Source: Pyrenochaeta sp. MPI-SDFR-AT-0127 (taxonomy: Eukaryota; Ascomycota; Dothideomycetes; Pleosporales; Cucurbitariaceae). Taken from it: DNA of 64,000 nucleotides. Location: contig JAGTJM010000020.1 in NCBI GenBank assembly GCA_020747015.1, forward strand, positions 496,001 through 560,000. Reading direction: 5' to 3'. Below, piece after piece: positions 34,180-46,554 of this stretch. The translations under genes and the position numbers were made by a program. Position 1 is the stretch's first letter, and every line of letters begins with the position of its first letter. The notes under the pieces are model-generated. The model saw only the letters and a program-made list of their open reading frames with translations, was not told the origin of the DNA and ran no database searches.

Positions 34180-37100
34180 ATGTCCATTGACTTTCCAAAG
34201 GAGGAGGAGCGTGTCCTCGCGCGCTGGAAGGAGATTGATGCCTTCCTGCGGCAGGTTGAGCTGGTATGTAGCGCATGAGGCACAGGCTACTGGAGATGCT
34301 CCATCTTCTAGGGGTCCTACGACAGCATAGCTGACAAGTGTGTGTGAACAGTCAAAAGGTAAACAACCATATACCTTCTATGATGGCCCGCCCTTTGCGA
34401 CTGGGTTACCCCACTATGGCCATCTGCTTGCCTCAACCATCAAGGATATCATCCCACGATACTGGTCCATGAAGGGCCGATATGTCGAGCGTAGGTTCGG
34501 CTGGGACACTCATGGCGTGCCTATCGAGTACGAGATCGATAAGGAGCTGGGTATGTCGGGTAGAGATGCAGTGCGCGAGCTGGGTATCGCCACATACAAC
34601 GAGAAATGTCGGGCTATTGTCATGCGCTATGCTACCGAATGGAGGTCGACTATTGAGCGACTGGGCCGCTGGATTGACTTCGACAATGACTACAAGACCA
34701 TGGATACAAGATTCATGGAGACAGAGTGGTGGGTCTTCAAGCGCCTGTTTGACAAGGGCGCCGTATATCGTGGCTTCAAAGTCATGCCGTACAGCACAGC
34801 TTTGGCCACCCCTCTCAGCAATTTTGAAGCTTCACAGAATTACAAGGACGTACAGGACCCCGCAGTGGTGGTCTCGTTTCCCCTTGTTGAAGATCCAAAC
34901 ACGCATTTCCTAGCATGGTAGGCACATATAGATTACTTTGAATGGCCCAAACTCACTGCAACAGGACCACAACACCATGGACACTACCCTCGAACATTGG
35001 CCTCTGCGCAAACCCCGATTTCGAATACATCAAAATCCTCGACGAAGCATCGGGCAAGCACTACATTCTCCTCGAAGCACTGCTACGGACACTATATAAG
35101 GACCCAAAGAAGGCCAAGTTCAAGATTGTTCAGAAGCTCAAGGGTAAGGATATGCTGGGATGGAAGTACGAGCCATTATTCGACTATTTGTACGACGAGT
35201 TCAAGGACTACGGTTTCAAGCTTCTGAACGACGGATACGTTACCGCAGAGAGCGGAGTTGGAATCGTCCATCAGGCGCCTGCGTTTGGAGAGGATGATTA
35301 CAGGGTTGCTCTTGCACATGGAGTCATCAGCGACACTCGACCACCACCGAACCCTGTGGACGATGCAGGTTGCTTTACATCGGTTGTTCGCGACTTCCAA
35401 GGCCAGCATGTCAAAACAGCCGACAAGGGCATCATTAAGCACTTAAAGAACTCAGGGCGTCTCGTAGTTGACTCACAACTCACCCATAGTTATCCCTTCT
35501 GTTGGCGATCAGATACGCCTTTGATCTACCGGACAGTTCCTTCTTGGTTCATTAAGATTCAAGACATCGTGCCACAGATGCTGGAAAATATCGCCGGTTC
35601 GCACTGGGTGCCATCATTTGTCAAAGAGAAGCGGTTTGCAAACTGGATCTCAAATTCACCTGATTGGGCTGTGTCGCGAAATCGATTTTGGGGTACTCCA
35701 CTTCCGCTTTGGGTCAGCGACGATGGCAAAGAGATTGTTTGCATCGGCAGCGTTGAGGAGCTGAAGACGTTGAGCGGATACGAAGGCGAGTTGACGGACA
35801 TCCATCGAGATAAGGTCGACCATATCACGATCCCTAGCAAGCAAGGCAAGGGCGTGTTGCGGAGGACTAACGAGGTATTTGACTGTTGGTTCGAATCAGG
35901 TTCCATGCCATACGCCAGCGCGCACTATCCCTTTGAGAACGTTGAGCAGTTTGAGCAGTCCTTCCCTGGTGACTTTATTGCGGAAGGCCTTGACCAAACG
36001 CGCGGCTGGTTCTACACTTTGACAGTCCTTGGAACACATCTCTTTGGTAAATTGCCATTCAAGAATTGCGTTGTCAACGGTATCGTGCTTGCAGAGGATG
36101 GCAAGAAGATGTCAAAACGTCTCAAGAACTATCCGGATCCGTCGCTCATCATGAACAGCTACGGTTCTGATGCTCTGCGGTTGTATCTCATCAACTCACC
36201 TGTCGTCCGCGCTGAAACCCTTCGTTTCAAGGAAGCCGGTGTCAAGGAGATTGTCTCCAAGGTTCTGCTCCCCTTATGGAACAGCTATCAGTTCTTCGAG
36301 CAGCAGGTCACTTTGCTGAAGAAGGTCGCTGATCTGCACTTCGTATTCGACCCAGCCGCAGAGAAGACCAACACGAACGTACTGGATCGGTGGATTCTAG
36401 CCTCTTGCCAGTCACTGCTAAAGTTTGTTAATGAAGAGATGGCAGCGTATAGATTGTACACTGTTGTTCCGCGATTGCTCGAGGTACGTACACCTAGTCG
36501 TCGAAGACTAGGATTTATCTGACTTTCATAGCTCATCGATAACACAACGAATTGGTACATTCGCTTCAACCGTCGCCGACTAAAGGGCGAACATGGCCTT
36601 GACGATACTAAACATGCTCTCAACACACTCTTCGAAGTTCTCTATACTCTTTGCCGTGGTCTCGCGCCGTTCACGCCTTTCATCACCGACAATATCTACC
36701 TTCGATTATTACCTCATATCCCCAAGGAGCTACATGCTGAGGATGACCGCAGTGTACATTTCTTGCCCTTCCCAGAAGTGCGCGAAGAGCTATTTGATGA
36801 GGTGGTTGAACGACAGGTCAAGCGTATGCAAGCTGTCATTGAGCTTGGCCGTATTTGCCGAGATCGTGCCAACAAGGGCTTGAAGATTCCCCTGAAGACG
36901 CTGGTAGTCATACATCCAGATCAGCAATATCTTGATGATGTCAGGTCGCTAGAGAACTATATTCTCGAAGAGCTGAATGTTCGTGATCTCGTGTTGTCGA
37001 GCGATGAAGAGAAATACAAAGTCCAGTACTCGGCGTTCGCCGACTTCTCCGTGTTAGGAAAGAAGCTGAAAAAGGATGCAGTCAAGGTTAAGAAAGCACT

Positions 37101-37602
37101 ACCAAGTCTCACGAGCCAGGAAATCAAGGACTTCCTGAAAAATGGCGAACTGACGATCGAAGGCATTCAACTGGAGTCAGAAGACCTGATGGTTAAGCGC
37201 GCTCTCGTAAAAGACGACTCCAACAAAGACCAGGAGTTCAATACCGACAACGATGTCCTCATCATCCTCGATGTCGCTTCATACCCCGAGCTCGAGCAAG
37301 AAGGTCTAGCGCGTGAGGTTATTCGGCGTGTACAGGATCTCAGGAAGAAAGCGGGTCTCGTGCCAACGGATGATGTGGGTATGGAATATAGAGTGTTGAG
37401 TGATCCGGAGAATGTAGGATTGGAGAAGGCGTTCGAAAACCAAGGACCGCTTTTCGAGAAAGCTCTGAGGAGGAATGTTGACAAACATGTCATTACCGAA
37501 GTTGAAGGGAAAATTCCAGAGAACAGCAATGAGACAGTCATTGTAGAGGAAGAACAAGAGCTGCATAAGGCTATATTCTTGCTAAGACTTATCAAGCTGT
37601 AA
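34180..37602 (+). CDS. ILS1: Cytosolic isoleucyl-tRNA synthetase
   Basis: Four exons, 34180-34263, 34352-34917, 34965-36483 and 36532-37602, give 1079 aa, close to the roughly 1070 aa of yeast Ils1. The class I signature HIGH appears as H49-Y-G-H52 and KMSKR at 598-602. Between them lie the editing domain (PWTLPSNIGLCANPDFEY, then GIVHQAPAFGEDDY) and the catalytic Rossmann halves; an anticodon-binding domain follows KMSKR. The enzyme charges tRNA-Ile with isoleucine and hydrolyses mischarged Val-tRNA-Ile. The ATG at 34180 sits in a good context (CCACCATGTC) and starts the conserved MSIDFPKEEE peptide. No mitochondrial presequence, so this is the cytosolic form. Confidence 0.97.
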
Positions 37603-38523
37603 ATATTTGCAGGCGCACTGATATAGTGCAGTGCAATCTTCTTCGCAGCTGCTTTGGGTCAGGCGTCTAGTAGATATCAACCGTGCGAAGTAGATTAGAT
37701 AACTACTTGAATGCTAGAAGAGTTACATGATGCACATTGTACTCCACTCTATGCTTCCTTTTTCCTTTCCTTCTAAATCATTGCCATTATTAAAGAATCA
37801 GAACTATCGTTTCTTATATGCTTTCTGTAATCAGGTTAACATCTTATGTCATCCGACTCTCTTTGTGCTATTATAGCCACGGGATGGGGGGCTTACAAGG
37901 TAGCATTCTTTCAGCTTCATGAATTCAGTGGCACATTTATCTTTGTGCACGTTGTTATAGTCGGCGAATATACATTTGCCATAAACAGAACTCTGCTATG
38001 CGTTAACATTCTTTTCTAGAGAAAATCGCAGACAAAGCATACCTCTTTGGAGCATTTTGCTGCCGCTGCTGCGAGCTTGTCGATAGGCCGTGTACGCGCT
38101 GGCATTTTCGTGGACGAAGGAATATCACAAGTTCCTCCGTGGGAACATCTATCGAGACGTGCTGTTTTGTCTGTGAAGAATGAGTACCTGGCGCATCAAT
38201 GACTTGGATAGTAGATCTTTGCCATCATGCCTCGATGAGGTCAATGAACACAATGACAGTAGTCTCCCGCACAGACGTCTTGGCAGACAACTTTCGTGAA
38301 TGGCAACCAACCACTTAACAACAAAGCGCGTCTGCTCGAACATGAAGGTTTCCTTCACGCCCATTCATACCTCTTGTAATGCTTAATTCTTGGTCGCGCT
38401 CATCTTTCTCTCCACATCGCCATTTCAGAGGACACTTTGGAAGCGATTCTCTCCCTTCCGCTTTCTACCCGCAACGCTCATGTTGTCGCGAACGCGCCGG
38501 AGACGACCGAGTCGCATGCACGA
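37603..38523. other. Intergenic; possible Sfi1 5' exon
   Basis: The Sfi1 frame is open back to about 38430 behind a CATTTCAG acceptor-like site, but no clean upstream exon was found. Otherwise non-coding. Confidence 0.4.
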
Positions 38524-41500
38524 ATGCCACCCTCCATGAGCGCGCACGGCTATGACACTCCGGATTTGAATAAGGATGACTTAACTGACGAAGGTATCTT
38601 CTCCACCGCGTCTGCATTACCACTTCATAATACTAATGTTACTGTAGCTATCGAAACACTCTATGACATTGTGCGCCGCGCGCAAGCTTCGCCTGACAAG
38701 TCTTCTCGCGCAGTCTTCACAGCCTACCAGGAAGTCCTCGATGAGCAAGGTCTTTCAGCTAGTGACGATGCCGTCCTCCACCGCTTCTTGTTTCGCATGC
38801 AGAAGGATAGACGGGAAGATGGAAATCTAATGCAGCGATTTAAGCGCGTGCTGAAAGAATCTTATGGGATTGAAATTGAGATTGACGAAGACGGCGAGGG
38901 TATTGAAGTCACTACCAATCTGGACGCGACGCGCCATAGAACACAAACAACCGCGGGACGACAGTCGAGAAGAGGGAGCTTTGACTCTTTTTTTGATGGG
39001 ACGGCAGATAAAGTTGCTGGAACCGACCATGGGGATTTACCCATGCGCACAAGACGAGGATCTCAAGGTGCACCAAATGGATACCGCGACAGGTGGAGCA
39101 AGCGAGGGGCGAGATCAGACACAGAGTTGCAATCGTATCAGCAAGAGGCTCTTCCCATCCGTACCAGGCTGAATGGGGACTTACGTCAACGATCAATTTC
39201 TAGACAGCACCAGCCGATTCGCAAGCGAAGCGCTTCTGTTTCAAGTCGCGGTAGTCTCCAGATACGAAGGGCTACACAAATAGGAATGTCCAGGGCGCAT
39301 GATAACGAGGCAAGCGATAGCGAATTTACAGATCGTACAGATAGTCTCGACCTCTCTCTGGTTCAGATACCCGGCGTCAATGCCCCGATTCCCAACAATC
39401 AATACGGTTCATCACAACAGCACCAACAGCATGTACCCGAGCCCTGGCAGCCTTCTGACACACGATTGATGGATGACGCCGAAATTTTTGAGCAACAGCG
39501 CCTCCATAGAGTAACGAGGGAGTGTATACAGCTATGGCGCAGCCGCACACAGGAGAAGCTATCGATACGTGATGACATGGAGAGGCTGGCCGTCGCTTTT
39601 GATCGCAGAATTCTATTGAAGCTTTCTTTCGAACAATTACAAGACACTGCGCGTATAAAGCGCTCCGGTCGGGAAACCGATCGTTTCTTTATGCGCCTGG
39701 AAAGCCGAGCAGACAAGGCCCGCAATCTCTTCTTACTCACAAAAGCCTTCACACACTGGGCGAAGAGTGCGGAAGATGAAGTTCAGCGCACATCCGTTGC
39801 GCGCCGACACATTCTGCGCACGAGGTTCTTCAACGGCTGGCGCGACATCACCGCTGTCAACGAGCTCAAGATCCAGCATTTTGTCTTGGGAAAATTTCTT
39901 CAGCAATGGCGAACACGTACGACCACAGTCCGCGAGAATGGCCAGTTTGCAGTCATGCTGTATCAGGAAAATCTAGTACATCGAGTGTACAAAGAGTGGT
40001 TCTTCAAGTTCTGTGCCATTGCCGCACCGGCGTGGCGGAACGATCGCACGAGGAGGGTTATGCTGCAAAAATGGAGCGAAATTGCGAAGGTTTTGAGAGA
40101 GCGAGAGACCTGGGCAACTGATCGACGAGATCGCATGGTACTGAAGAAGACACTCCAGATCTGGCAAGGGAGGACAACAACGTTCGAATCTCAGCAGCCT
40201 CAGGCCGACGCATTCAGAACGACGACGTTGCTCACAACAGCCCTTCGGACCCTGCAGAAACAAGCACAATTGGCGCCCATACTCCGTCAATTCCAAACAC
40301 GCATCAATACACGCATTGCTCGAACGGCCTTCCAAACTTGGCGACAAGACTCCAAAGTCTCTCGTCACGCTCGCAACGTCGACCAAATGCGGGTCTTGCG
40401 CAACGCGTGGACAGCTTGGAATGATCGATTACGCATCAAAGCCCTAGAGGATCGAATCAACGATCGTATAATCGTTGAATGTCTCTACAAATGGACACTA
40501 GCATCGAGAGTATCACTCTTTCAACGAGTTCATGGGCGACAGCTCAAGGAGTCTATTTTCTTGACCTGGGTCACCAAGACAAACCAGCGCGCCAACACTC
40601 TGGATACCGCTGAAAGATGCTTCGCACAGTTCAAGCGATCGCAACTATTACGTACTTTCTTACATAGATTGGAAACAGCCACCGCCGAAAAAAGAGCGGA
40701 ACAATTCGCAGTGGTGGCTGATTATCAACAGAAGCTGAAGCAGCAGATCTTTCAGAAGTTACAGGAAAAGCAAGAACACTTCCTACAATTGAAGCAGTGG
40801 TCTACAGATGCACGCTTTTATGTCTTGAGTAAGCGAACATTGAAAGTCTGGAGTGAGGCAACGCAGCACGCACGCCGGAATCGCAGGCGCGACACGTATG
40901 CTCAGGTTCGACGAACCATCAAGACAAACCTCGTACGAAGGCTATTTGAGAACTGGAGGGATAAAGCGAACCATATTTCTGTGCAGAATCAACAAGCCAA
41001 TGATAGGCTTGAAGACCGCACGTTCCAAAGCATCGGAGTGCTACTTCATCAGTGGCACGATCGTGCGATCACACTTCGACAACTCAATATTCAGGCCACA
41101 AATATCTATAACTTCAAGGCCGAGACTCGCTACTTCTACACCTGGTCATCACGCATGGATAGCCTGCAGGTCCTCGAAAGCCAAGCGATCGCTCTTCGAC
41201 AAGAAAGTATTGAGATTGCCGCCACCTCAGCTCTTAAGAAATTAGGATGGCGCCTTTGGAACATCAAAAGACAGGAAGAAAACGCTCGAGCGTTGTATGA
41301 AAGAAACTTCGAAAAGCACGTCAGAGCTATGGTCCGCTTTTGGTTTGAGCAAACTGCGGAAAGGTTGGCGAATCGGCCTGTGAGTCCGACCCCAACCAGC
41401 AGATCGAAGGGCGGAAGAAGGGGCCGTGGTGATGAAGGCAATAGCCGTGGCAGCATTCGTGATTTTGGGTTTGACAACGATGAGCATAATGATGGAGGTT

Positions 41501-42165
41501 TGCGCGACACTGGCGACGAAACGCATCACCTCGAAGCCTGGACTGCTTTTGATGAAAGTGCTCTGGATCTAAATAATGATCTAGACCTTTCACTGTCTAT
41601 TACCCCAGATCACCACCAAAAGGTGACCAACCCGTATGCTCAGCCCCCATCGTCAACTCAACCCCCACAGCCTTCACCTGCTCTTCGTCCGCCACCAACT
41701 CGCCCAAATACATATCCGCAGCCACAATCGGTACGCCGCCCACCACCCCAGACCATTCCAGAAGACGATGGAGAGCTGGACTTTGCCGACCCTTCAACTT
41801 TCTGGTCTGGCACGCCTATGCTGCCACCTAACACACTGAACAAACCGGGCTACCTGAAGACACCAAGCAAACGTAGCGTTGCGCGTGCGAAGCGACCAGA
41901 ACTGCCTCCCAGCCCCGAGAAGCGGATCCCCAGTCCTGTGAGACGACATCTGGGGGCAATGAGCGCGCCGCCTGTGCATGGTGCTAGAATTGGTGGTTTC
42001 GATCCGAGCGAGGATGGGAGAGGCGTCACGAGCTTTCACAGGAAACTGCAAGAAGGTGGATTTAGAAGCTCTTTGGCTAGTGGAAGTGCGCTTGCAAGCA
42101 GAAGAGGAAGGTTTGGGAAGGGTAAGGGAAGAGTTGGATTTGGGGATGTGAGTGAGATGGGGTAG
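38524..42165 (+). CDS. SFI1: Sfi1-type spindle-pole/centrosome protein
   Basis: A single long frame of 1213 aa from the first in-frame ATG; a second ATG lies four codons later. The N-terminal 330 residues are partly acidic and Ser-rich. From about 330 to 940 runs a series of short helical repeats with an aromatic Trp core, for example AFTHWAKS, FFNGWRDI, FLQQWRTR, MLQKWSEI, TLQIWQGR and MVRFWFEQ. This is the centrin-binding repeat array of Sfi1, which forms a long helix coated by Cdc31/centrin in the half-bridge and governs spindle-pole-body duplication. The C-terminal 250 residues are disordered, Pro-rich and basic, with Ser/Thr-Pro sites consistent with cell-cycle kinase control known for yeast Sfi1. 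The open frame upstream of the ATG makes a 5' exon possible. Confidence 0.9.
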   Translation: MPPSMSAHGYDTPDLNKDDLTDEGIFSTASALPLHNTNVTVAIETLYDIVRRAQASPDKSSRAVFTAYQEVLDEQGLSASDDAVLHRFLFRMQKDRREDGNLMQRFKRVLKESYGIEIEIDEDGEGIEVTTNLDATRHRTQTTAGRQSRRGSFDSFFDGTADKVAGTDHGDLPMRTRRGSQGAPNGYRDRWSKRGARSDTELQSYQQEALPIRTRLNGDLRQRSISRQHQPIRKRSASVSSRGSLQIRRATQIGMSRAHDNEASDSEFTDRTDSLDLSLVQIPGVNAPIPNNQYGSSQQHQQHVPEPWQPSDTRLMDDAEIFEQQRLHRVTRECIQLWRSRTQEKLSIRDDMERLAVAFDRRILLKLSFEQLQDTARIKRSGRETDRFFMRLESRADKARNLFLLTKAFTHWAKSAEDEVQRTSVARRHILRTRFFNGWRDITAVNELKIQHFVLGKFLQQWRTRTTTVRENGQFAVMLYQENLVHRVYKEWFFKFCAIAAPAWRNDRTRRVMLQKWSEIAKVLRERETWATDRRDRMVLKKTLQIWQGRTTTFESQQPQADAFRTTTLLTTALRTLQKQAQLAPILRQFQTRINTRIARTAFQTWRQDSKVSRHARNVDQMRVLRNAWTAWNDRLRIKALEDRINDRIIVECLYKWTLASRVSLFQRVHGRQLKESIFLTWVTKTNQRANTLDTAERCFAQFKRSQLLRTFLHRLETATAEKRAEQFAVVADYQQKLKQQIFQKLQEKQEHFLQLKQWSTDARFYVLSKRTLKVWSEATQHARRNRRRDTYAQVRRTIKTNLVRRLFENWRDKANHISVQNQQANDRLEDRTFQSIGVLLHQWHDRAITLRQLNIQATNIYNFKAETRYFYTWSSRMDSLQVLESQAIALRQESIEIAATSALKKLGWRLWNIKRQEENARALYERNFEKHVRAMVRFWFEQTAERLANRPVSPTPTSRSKGGRRGRGDEGNSRGSIRDFGFDNDEHNDGGLRDTGDETHHLEAWTAFDESALDLNNDLDLSLSITPDHHQKVTNPYAQPPSSTQPPQPSPALRPPPTRPNTYPQPQSVRRPPPQTIPEDDGELDFADPSTFWSGTPMLPPNTLNKPGYLKTPSKRSVARAKRPELPPSPEKRIPSPVRRHLGAMSAPPVHGARIGGFDPSEDGRGVTSFHRKLQEGGFRSSLASGSALASRRGRFGKGKGRVGFGDVSEMG

Positions 42166-43114
42166 TGACCTGCTTCTGCATACTGATGTTGATGTATTGA
42201 AAAGTTGTAGTTACTGGGTGGCATTGAATGGCGTTTCGGTGTTTGAATAGGTCAGGGATACCCGTATCGATTTTTGAATACAATGTCCGAAATACTGTGC
42301 ATTCACTAGCCTTGCATTATCGATAGGTATAAGGTCTTCGTCTAGCGATGTCTTCAGGCTACGTGAAGGAAGTCTGGCGCCTGTGATTCTACTTATATCA
42401 TGGTGAGATGTTGAGACCCATATCGAACGACACCACGGCGCCATATTGTGAAGCCTCTCGGTGCTCTGTTATGCAACCCCCAAATCTGTATCCATGCTGC
42501 ATGACTAGCGCATGAGCCGAGACCATGTTCGAACGTTGGTCTAAGATTAGCTCTGCACGATTTCAGCCACAACTAGCGTGTCTGCGCCGGAGGGAACATG
42601 CGATCCTCTCTCAGGGCGTTCCCCACAATTCATACAATGAGACTTGGGGATCAATCTGTCCCTCGAGTACGCCTAGCTTGATGTGGGAGCAAATGAACGA
42701 AACCCATGGCGCCTTTGCGCGCCTCTAAACAATCTGACAGCTGGCCACGACAACTTTGGACCCAAAAGTGTAAGCGATGCGGCTGACACCTCTCTACACT
42801 ATTCGCTAGGACTTTGTGCAATCTCAAAGAGGGGCCCGACACTGCCTCAGCCCTGCACACATCCTAAATCTTGGCTGCTGACGGATGCAGCTCAGCCTTG
42901 ACGGGTGTTTTCAGCTGCGCAATATTGGCGGTAATTCCGAGCCACCCTCACCGTTCTTTTCTTTGTTACCATCCTCACACTACACAACGGCTTGACTTCC
43001 CTCAATCCTTTACACTACCACGCTCCGTGTTTCTCTTGCGATCGACACATTGAGATAACCACCATGTACCAGCCTGCCAAGGCTTAATTCAAACTTTAAT
43101 CCCGGTCACGAGCC
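42166..43114. other. Intergenic; no gene seen
   Basis: Sfi1 3' flank and promoter of the membrane protein, with a CT-rich stretch before its ATG. No supported gene. Confidence 0.5.
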
Positions 43115-45463
43115 ATGGCCTATTATCAACAACCGGTATCGCCTTTGGCTTCGCCGAACATACAGATTTCCCGGCCAGAGTATGCGACAATTCCCACAAG
43201 AACCAGCGATGAGTCGCTTGAAGCGAGGAGAGACAAACGCTCGAGGTTCGAGGAGAACATCGATTCCGGACTCGGGATTCACATGATGCCAATGGCTTCA
43301 CCAAAGTCGCCCGGTGTCACACACTACCGCCAGGATGTTAGTGCCACGAAAGCTGGCATGTTTTCTCCTAATTTCCCTTCGCCTGGTCCGCGGCCACTCT
43401 ATGCGAGGACTCCGGACACTTTGTATTCATTTGGATCCAACATCTCTCGTTCACGCACAGACCCCATGACCGAGAGGCTAATTGCCCATCGAGCTACCCA
43501 ATCGACACAATGGCATATACATTGGCGGATACCTGCATTGATAGTATTCGCATTTTTTATGGGTATCGTTCTAGCCTTACTGCAGCATTTCCTGTACACC
43601 TATCTTCACCACAAGGACATCCAAGATGAGGATAAAAAGTTCCGATGGGTGCTCTACGGTCGTGCCCTTGCGTATCTTTCAAAGGTCGCGTTCGGTGGGT
43701 GTGTTATTATGGTATTTCGGCAACGAATATGGAGAACTTTCAGGGAACGCGCAATGTCGGTTCTATCCATTGATCAGTTATTCGGTGCCACAGAAGATCC
43801 CACACTTTTTGTGAACTGGGAAATCTGGTCCAATGCTCCTCTTCTCGTAACGATAGCCATGGCCATCTGGCTCATTCCTCTCGCAACCATCATCTTCTCT
43901 CCCGGCGCGCTCACATTCGGAACCTATCTTGAAAGGCAGAGTGTTGACCTCATGGTCCCTACGATCAACTTCACGGCCGAGTCCAACAAGGATTGGCGCC
44001 ATCCAGTCAAGATGCCTGATGGTTCTAACAGGAGATCAGTAATGTTCTACAATACGACAGATATTCCAGGCACTAAACCTGGTTGGTTTGACTATTACGA
44101 CCAGCCATCTGCGGAACTGAGGCGGATTGCTCTTTTACTTGCATACAGCAACATGGATCATCCCAATAACAAACAGGGGGCTCGACAGTTTGCTTGCGGA
44201 GGGTCATATAATTGTACTTACCAACAGTCATTTGTGGGTCCCGGATATCAATGCTCAGACGTCCCAAGTGCAAAGCTGAAAGACTATGGTGCTCCCTTCA
44301 ATACGAGCATTCTAGTCCCTCAAGGGCGATATGTGTATTACTCGGAAGTTGATATGGGACAATACGCACGACCACAAGCCGGTGAGTTTCGCAAAGGGCC
44401 TGGGGGTATTCCGGTCGGTGACCCTGAGCCTGACCTGGGCGTCTTCAAGTCAGAGCCTGTGCTGTGGATTGGGTACTCGGTGAATTCAACAGAATGGTTG
44501 CCCAAAGACGATCCAGTCGCTAAAAACTGGACGCATCGCTACGACCAGAAGATTTTACGTTGCGTCCACATGGAGACGAAGTATACGGTCAAATGGGATT
44601 ACACTGAGCCTTTCTTCCATACTATGGTGGATCGAGAGTACCTGGCGCCTGTCGTGGACACAAACTTTACACTTTGGGATAACGGCGTTCCTAATCAACA
44701 AGATCCCCAGCCCCAAGAAAACTTCATCAGCCCACGAACCGATGTAGGACTATACAAGAAGACAGCCGCATATCACGCATTTGGAGACATGTTCCGGGAC
44801 TTCTTACGTGGGCATGTCGATCTGGAACCTCCGATCCCAGGCCCTTATTATGCCCAGGTCTACTCTGACGTTACCAAAACACGACTCGTTCAGAAGAACA
44901 GCGAACCGAAGAAAAATTTGACGGAGGAGATTGAATCCTTTTACGCGGACATGGTTTTGTCTCTGTTTTCAGCACCTGAGATGCTTGTAATTGGGTCAGA
45001 AAAAGTCACAGTGAACCGAACAAAGCTCCAGTCATCTTTTGTCTACGTGCCGTTGAGGCTATGGCAGTGCTATGCACCAGTCATATTTGTAACCCTTGTT
45101 ATCATGCTTTTTGGAGCCTTCACGATCTGGCAAGATGGCACTACATTTTCAGTTGGATTCAGCCGTATTCTCGTCACTACACGAAACACAACTTTGGACG
45201 ACATTAGCCGTGGCGCATGTCTTGGAAACGATCCATTCCCAATGGAACTCATGCACACAAGGCTGAAATTCGGTGTTCTGGCTGAAGGTGCTGAGGTCGA
45301 ATATATGGGCGGAGATGGCTACCAGGGCGTGGGCCACTGTGCCTTCGGTGTCGCATCAGAAATTGGACCGATAAGAAAAGGCGTCCCTTATGCTGGGCTG
45401 CCTGATTCTGGCCTTAAACGGAGAAACTTGGTGCAAAAGATGACGGAAAAGGGGTTGGATTAG
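43115..45463 (+). CDS. Fungal four-TM membrane protein, large extracytosolic loop
   Basis: A single-exon gene of 782 aa starting AGCCATGGCC. The first 130 residues are Ser/Pro-rich and probably cytosolic. Hydrophobic segments lie at about 134-158 (RIPALIVFAFFMGIVLALL), 182-203 (AYLSKVAFGGCVIMVF), 239-268 (LLVTIAMAIWLIPLATIIF) and 648-672 (VIFVTLVIMLFGAFTIW). The roughly 380 residues between TM3 and TM4 contain many N-glycosylation sequons and a few Cys, so they likely face the lumen or outside. This layout is common in filamentous-fungal proteins often left as hypothetical, or mislabelled as formylmethionine-deformylase-like; nothing here supports an enzymatic label. Function unknown. Confidence 0.8.
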   Translation: MAYYQQPVSPLASPNIQISRPEYATIPTRTSDESLEARRDKRSRFEENIDSGLGIHMMPMASPKSPGVTHYRQDVSATKAGMFSPNFPSPGPRPLYARTPDTLYSFGSNISRSRTDPMTERLIAHRATQSTQWHIHWRIPALIVFAFFMGIVLALLQHFLYTYLHHKDIQDEDKKFRWVLYGRALAYLSKVAFGGCVIMVFRQRIWRTFRERAMSVLSIDQLFGATEDPTLFVNWEIWSNAPLLVTIAMAIWLIPLATIIFSPGALTFGTYLERQSVDLMVPTINFTAESNKDWRHPVKMPDGSNRRSVMFYNTTDIPGTKPGWFDYYDQPSAELRRIALLLAYSNMDHPNNKQGARQFACGGSYNCTYQQSFVGPGYQCSDVPSAKLKDYGAPFNTSILVPQGRYVYYSEVDMGQYARPQAGEFRKGPGGIPVGDPEPDLGVFKSEPVLWIGYSVNSTEWLPKDDPVAKNWTHRYDQKILRCVHMETKYTVKWDYTEPFFHTMVDREYLAPVVDTNFTLWDNGVPNQQDPQPQENFISPRTDVGLYKKTAAYHAFGDMFRDFLRGHVDLEPPIPGPYYAQVYSDVTKTRLVQKNSEPKKNLTEEIESFYADMVLSLFSAPEMLVIGSEKVTVNRTKLQSSFVYVPLRLWQCYAPVIFVTLVIMLFGAFTIWQDGTTFSVGFSRILVTTRNTTLDDISRGACLGNDPFPMELMHTRLKFGVLAEGAEVEYMGGDGYQGVGHCAFGVASEIGPIRKGVPYAGLPDSGLKRRNLVQKMTEKGLD

Positions 45464-45584
45464 AGTATCGCCATTCGTCAGATCAACTAGTACGGGATAT
45501 AATCGAATATTACGCCCAGCCACCTCCGCTGTGCCACACACTTCGCCCCCACAACCCATCGGCCCACTCTTTTCAGACACACGC

Positions 45585-46554
45585 TCAGCAGATACCAATA
45601 ACGCCGTTAACCGGAATGTCTATGCTCGTCGTGTATGACGCCGCATCACTGAGCAGGTACACGTAAGCACCACCAAGCTCCTCAACTTCAGCTAGCCTAG
45701 GCATGCCGCCGTAGTACTTGAGTTGCTGCTCCCAGTCAGGTTGCTGCGGTACCCAGTAGGTCATAGCCGTCTTGACCAGGCCAGGCGAGACGGAGTTCAC
45801 GCGGATGTTGTACTGTGCCCACTCCATGGCGAGAGTGTGGGTCATGTTTCGCACACCGGCCTTTGAAGCACCATAAGGCGCTGAGGGAACGCGCTGAGGA
45901 CTGTCAGTAAAAATAGAATGGGCAACATGGGAATGGACGACATACCTTGTTTGGTCGATACGATGCCATGGAAGCGGTAAAGACGATCGATCCCTTTACA
46001 CCTTGCTTGATGAAAGCTCTCGCCGCGCACCTTGCCGAGTAAAACGATCCATAAAGATTCACACCCCAGAGTTGATCAATCTCCTCGGTCGTAAAGTCTA
46101 ACGCAGCCTTGTGCTTCGTTCGTCCGGCGTTGCACACCATACCATGCAGCCCACCGGCCTTCTCCAAGATCTGATCAATAGCTGCTTGGATGGACTCCTC
46201 TTTCGTTACATCGGCTTGCACTGCAAAGATCTGGCCAGGGAATTTCTTTGAGACTTCCTCGAATTCATCGCCAGTTTCACCAATGTCGATGCTGTAGATT
46301 GCTTTGGCGCCATTGGAGAGACAGCAGTCTGCTATGCCGAGACCGATTCCTGGATAATGTTAGTGTCTGAATGTAGGAGTATTGTGTGGAAAATAGCATT
46401 TCGAGAATGGACTTCGATCCATTGTTTCTCGGTCTTGAATCATCATGGCGTTGGATTTTGATTTGTACATACCCCGATTTGCGCCTGTAATAGCAATGAC
46501 CTTGCCCTCGAGCTGCACCGTCTTAACCGGTGTTGATTCTGCGGTTGATCCCAT
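45585..46554 (-). CDS. Short-chain dehydrogenase/reductase
   Basis: Three exons, 46554-46473, 46349-45946 and 45893-45585, give 264 aa. The classical SDR layout is complete: TGANRGIG cofactor motif (23-30), CNAG, the catalytic Ser in FTASMAS, and Y169-x3-K173 (YGASK). The C-terminal VNSVSPGLVKTAM and PVNG motifs are also present. Length and overall pattern fit the NADP(H)-linked polyol/sorbose reductase or mannitol-dehydrogenase-like group, but the substrate is not determined by sequence. The last intron ends CCTCAG rather than at the preceding GACAG; only the former keeps the RVPSAPYGASK segment in frame. Tail-to-tail with the membrane-protein gene, 121 nt apart. Confidence 0.92.

Noticed and set aside
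43399..45337. Several short minus-strand frames within the membrane-protein gene
   Set aside because: Each under 85 codons and fully contained in an intact 782-codon gene.
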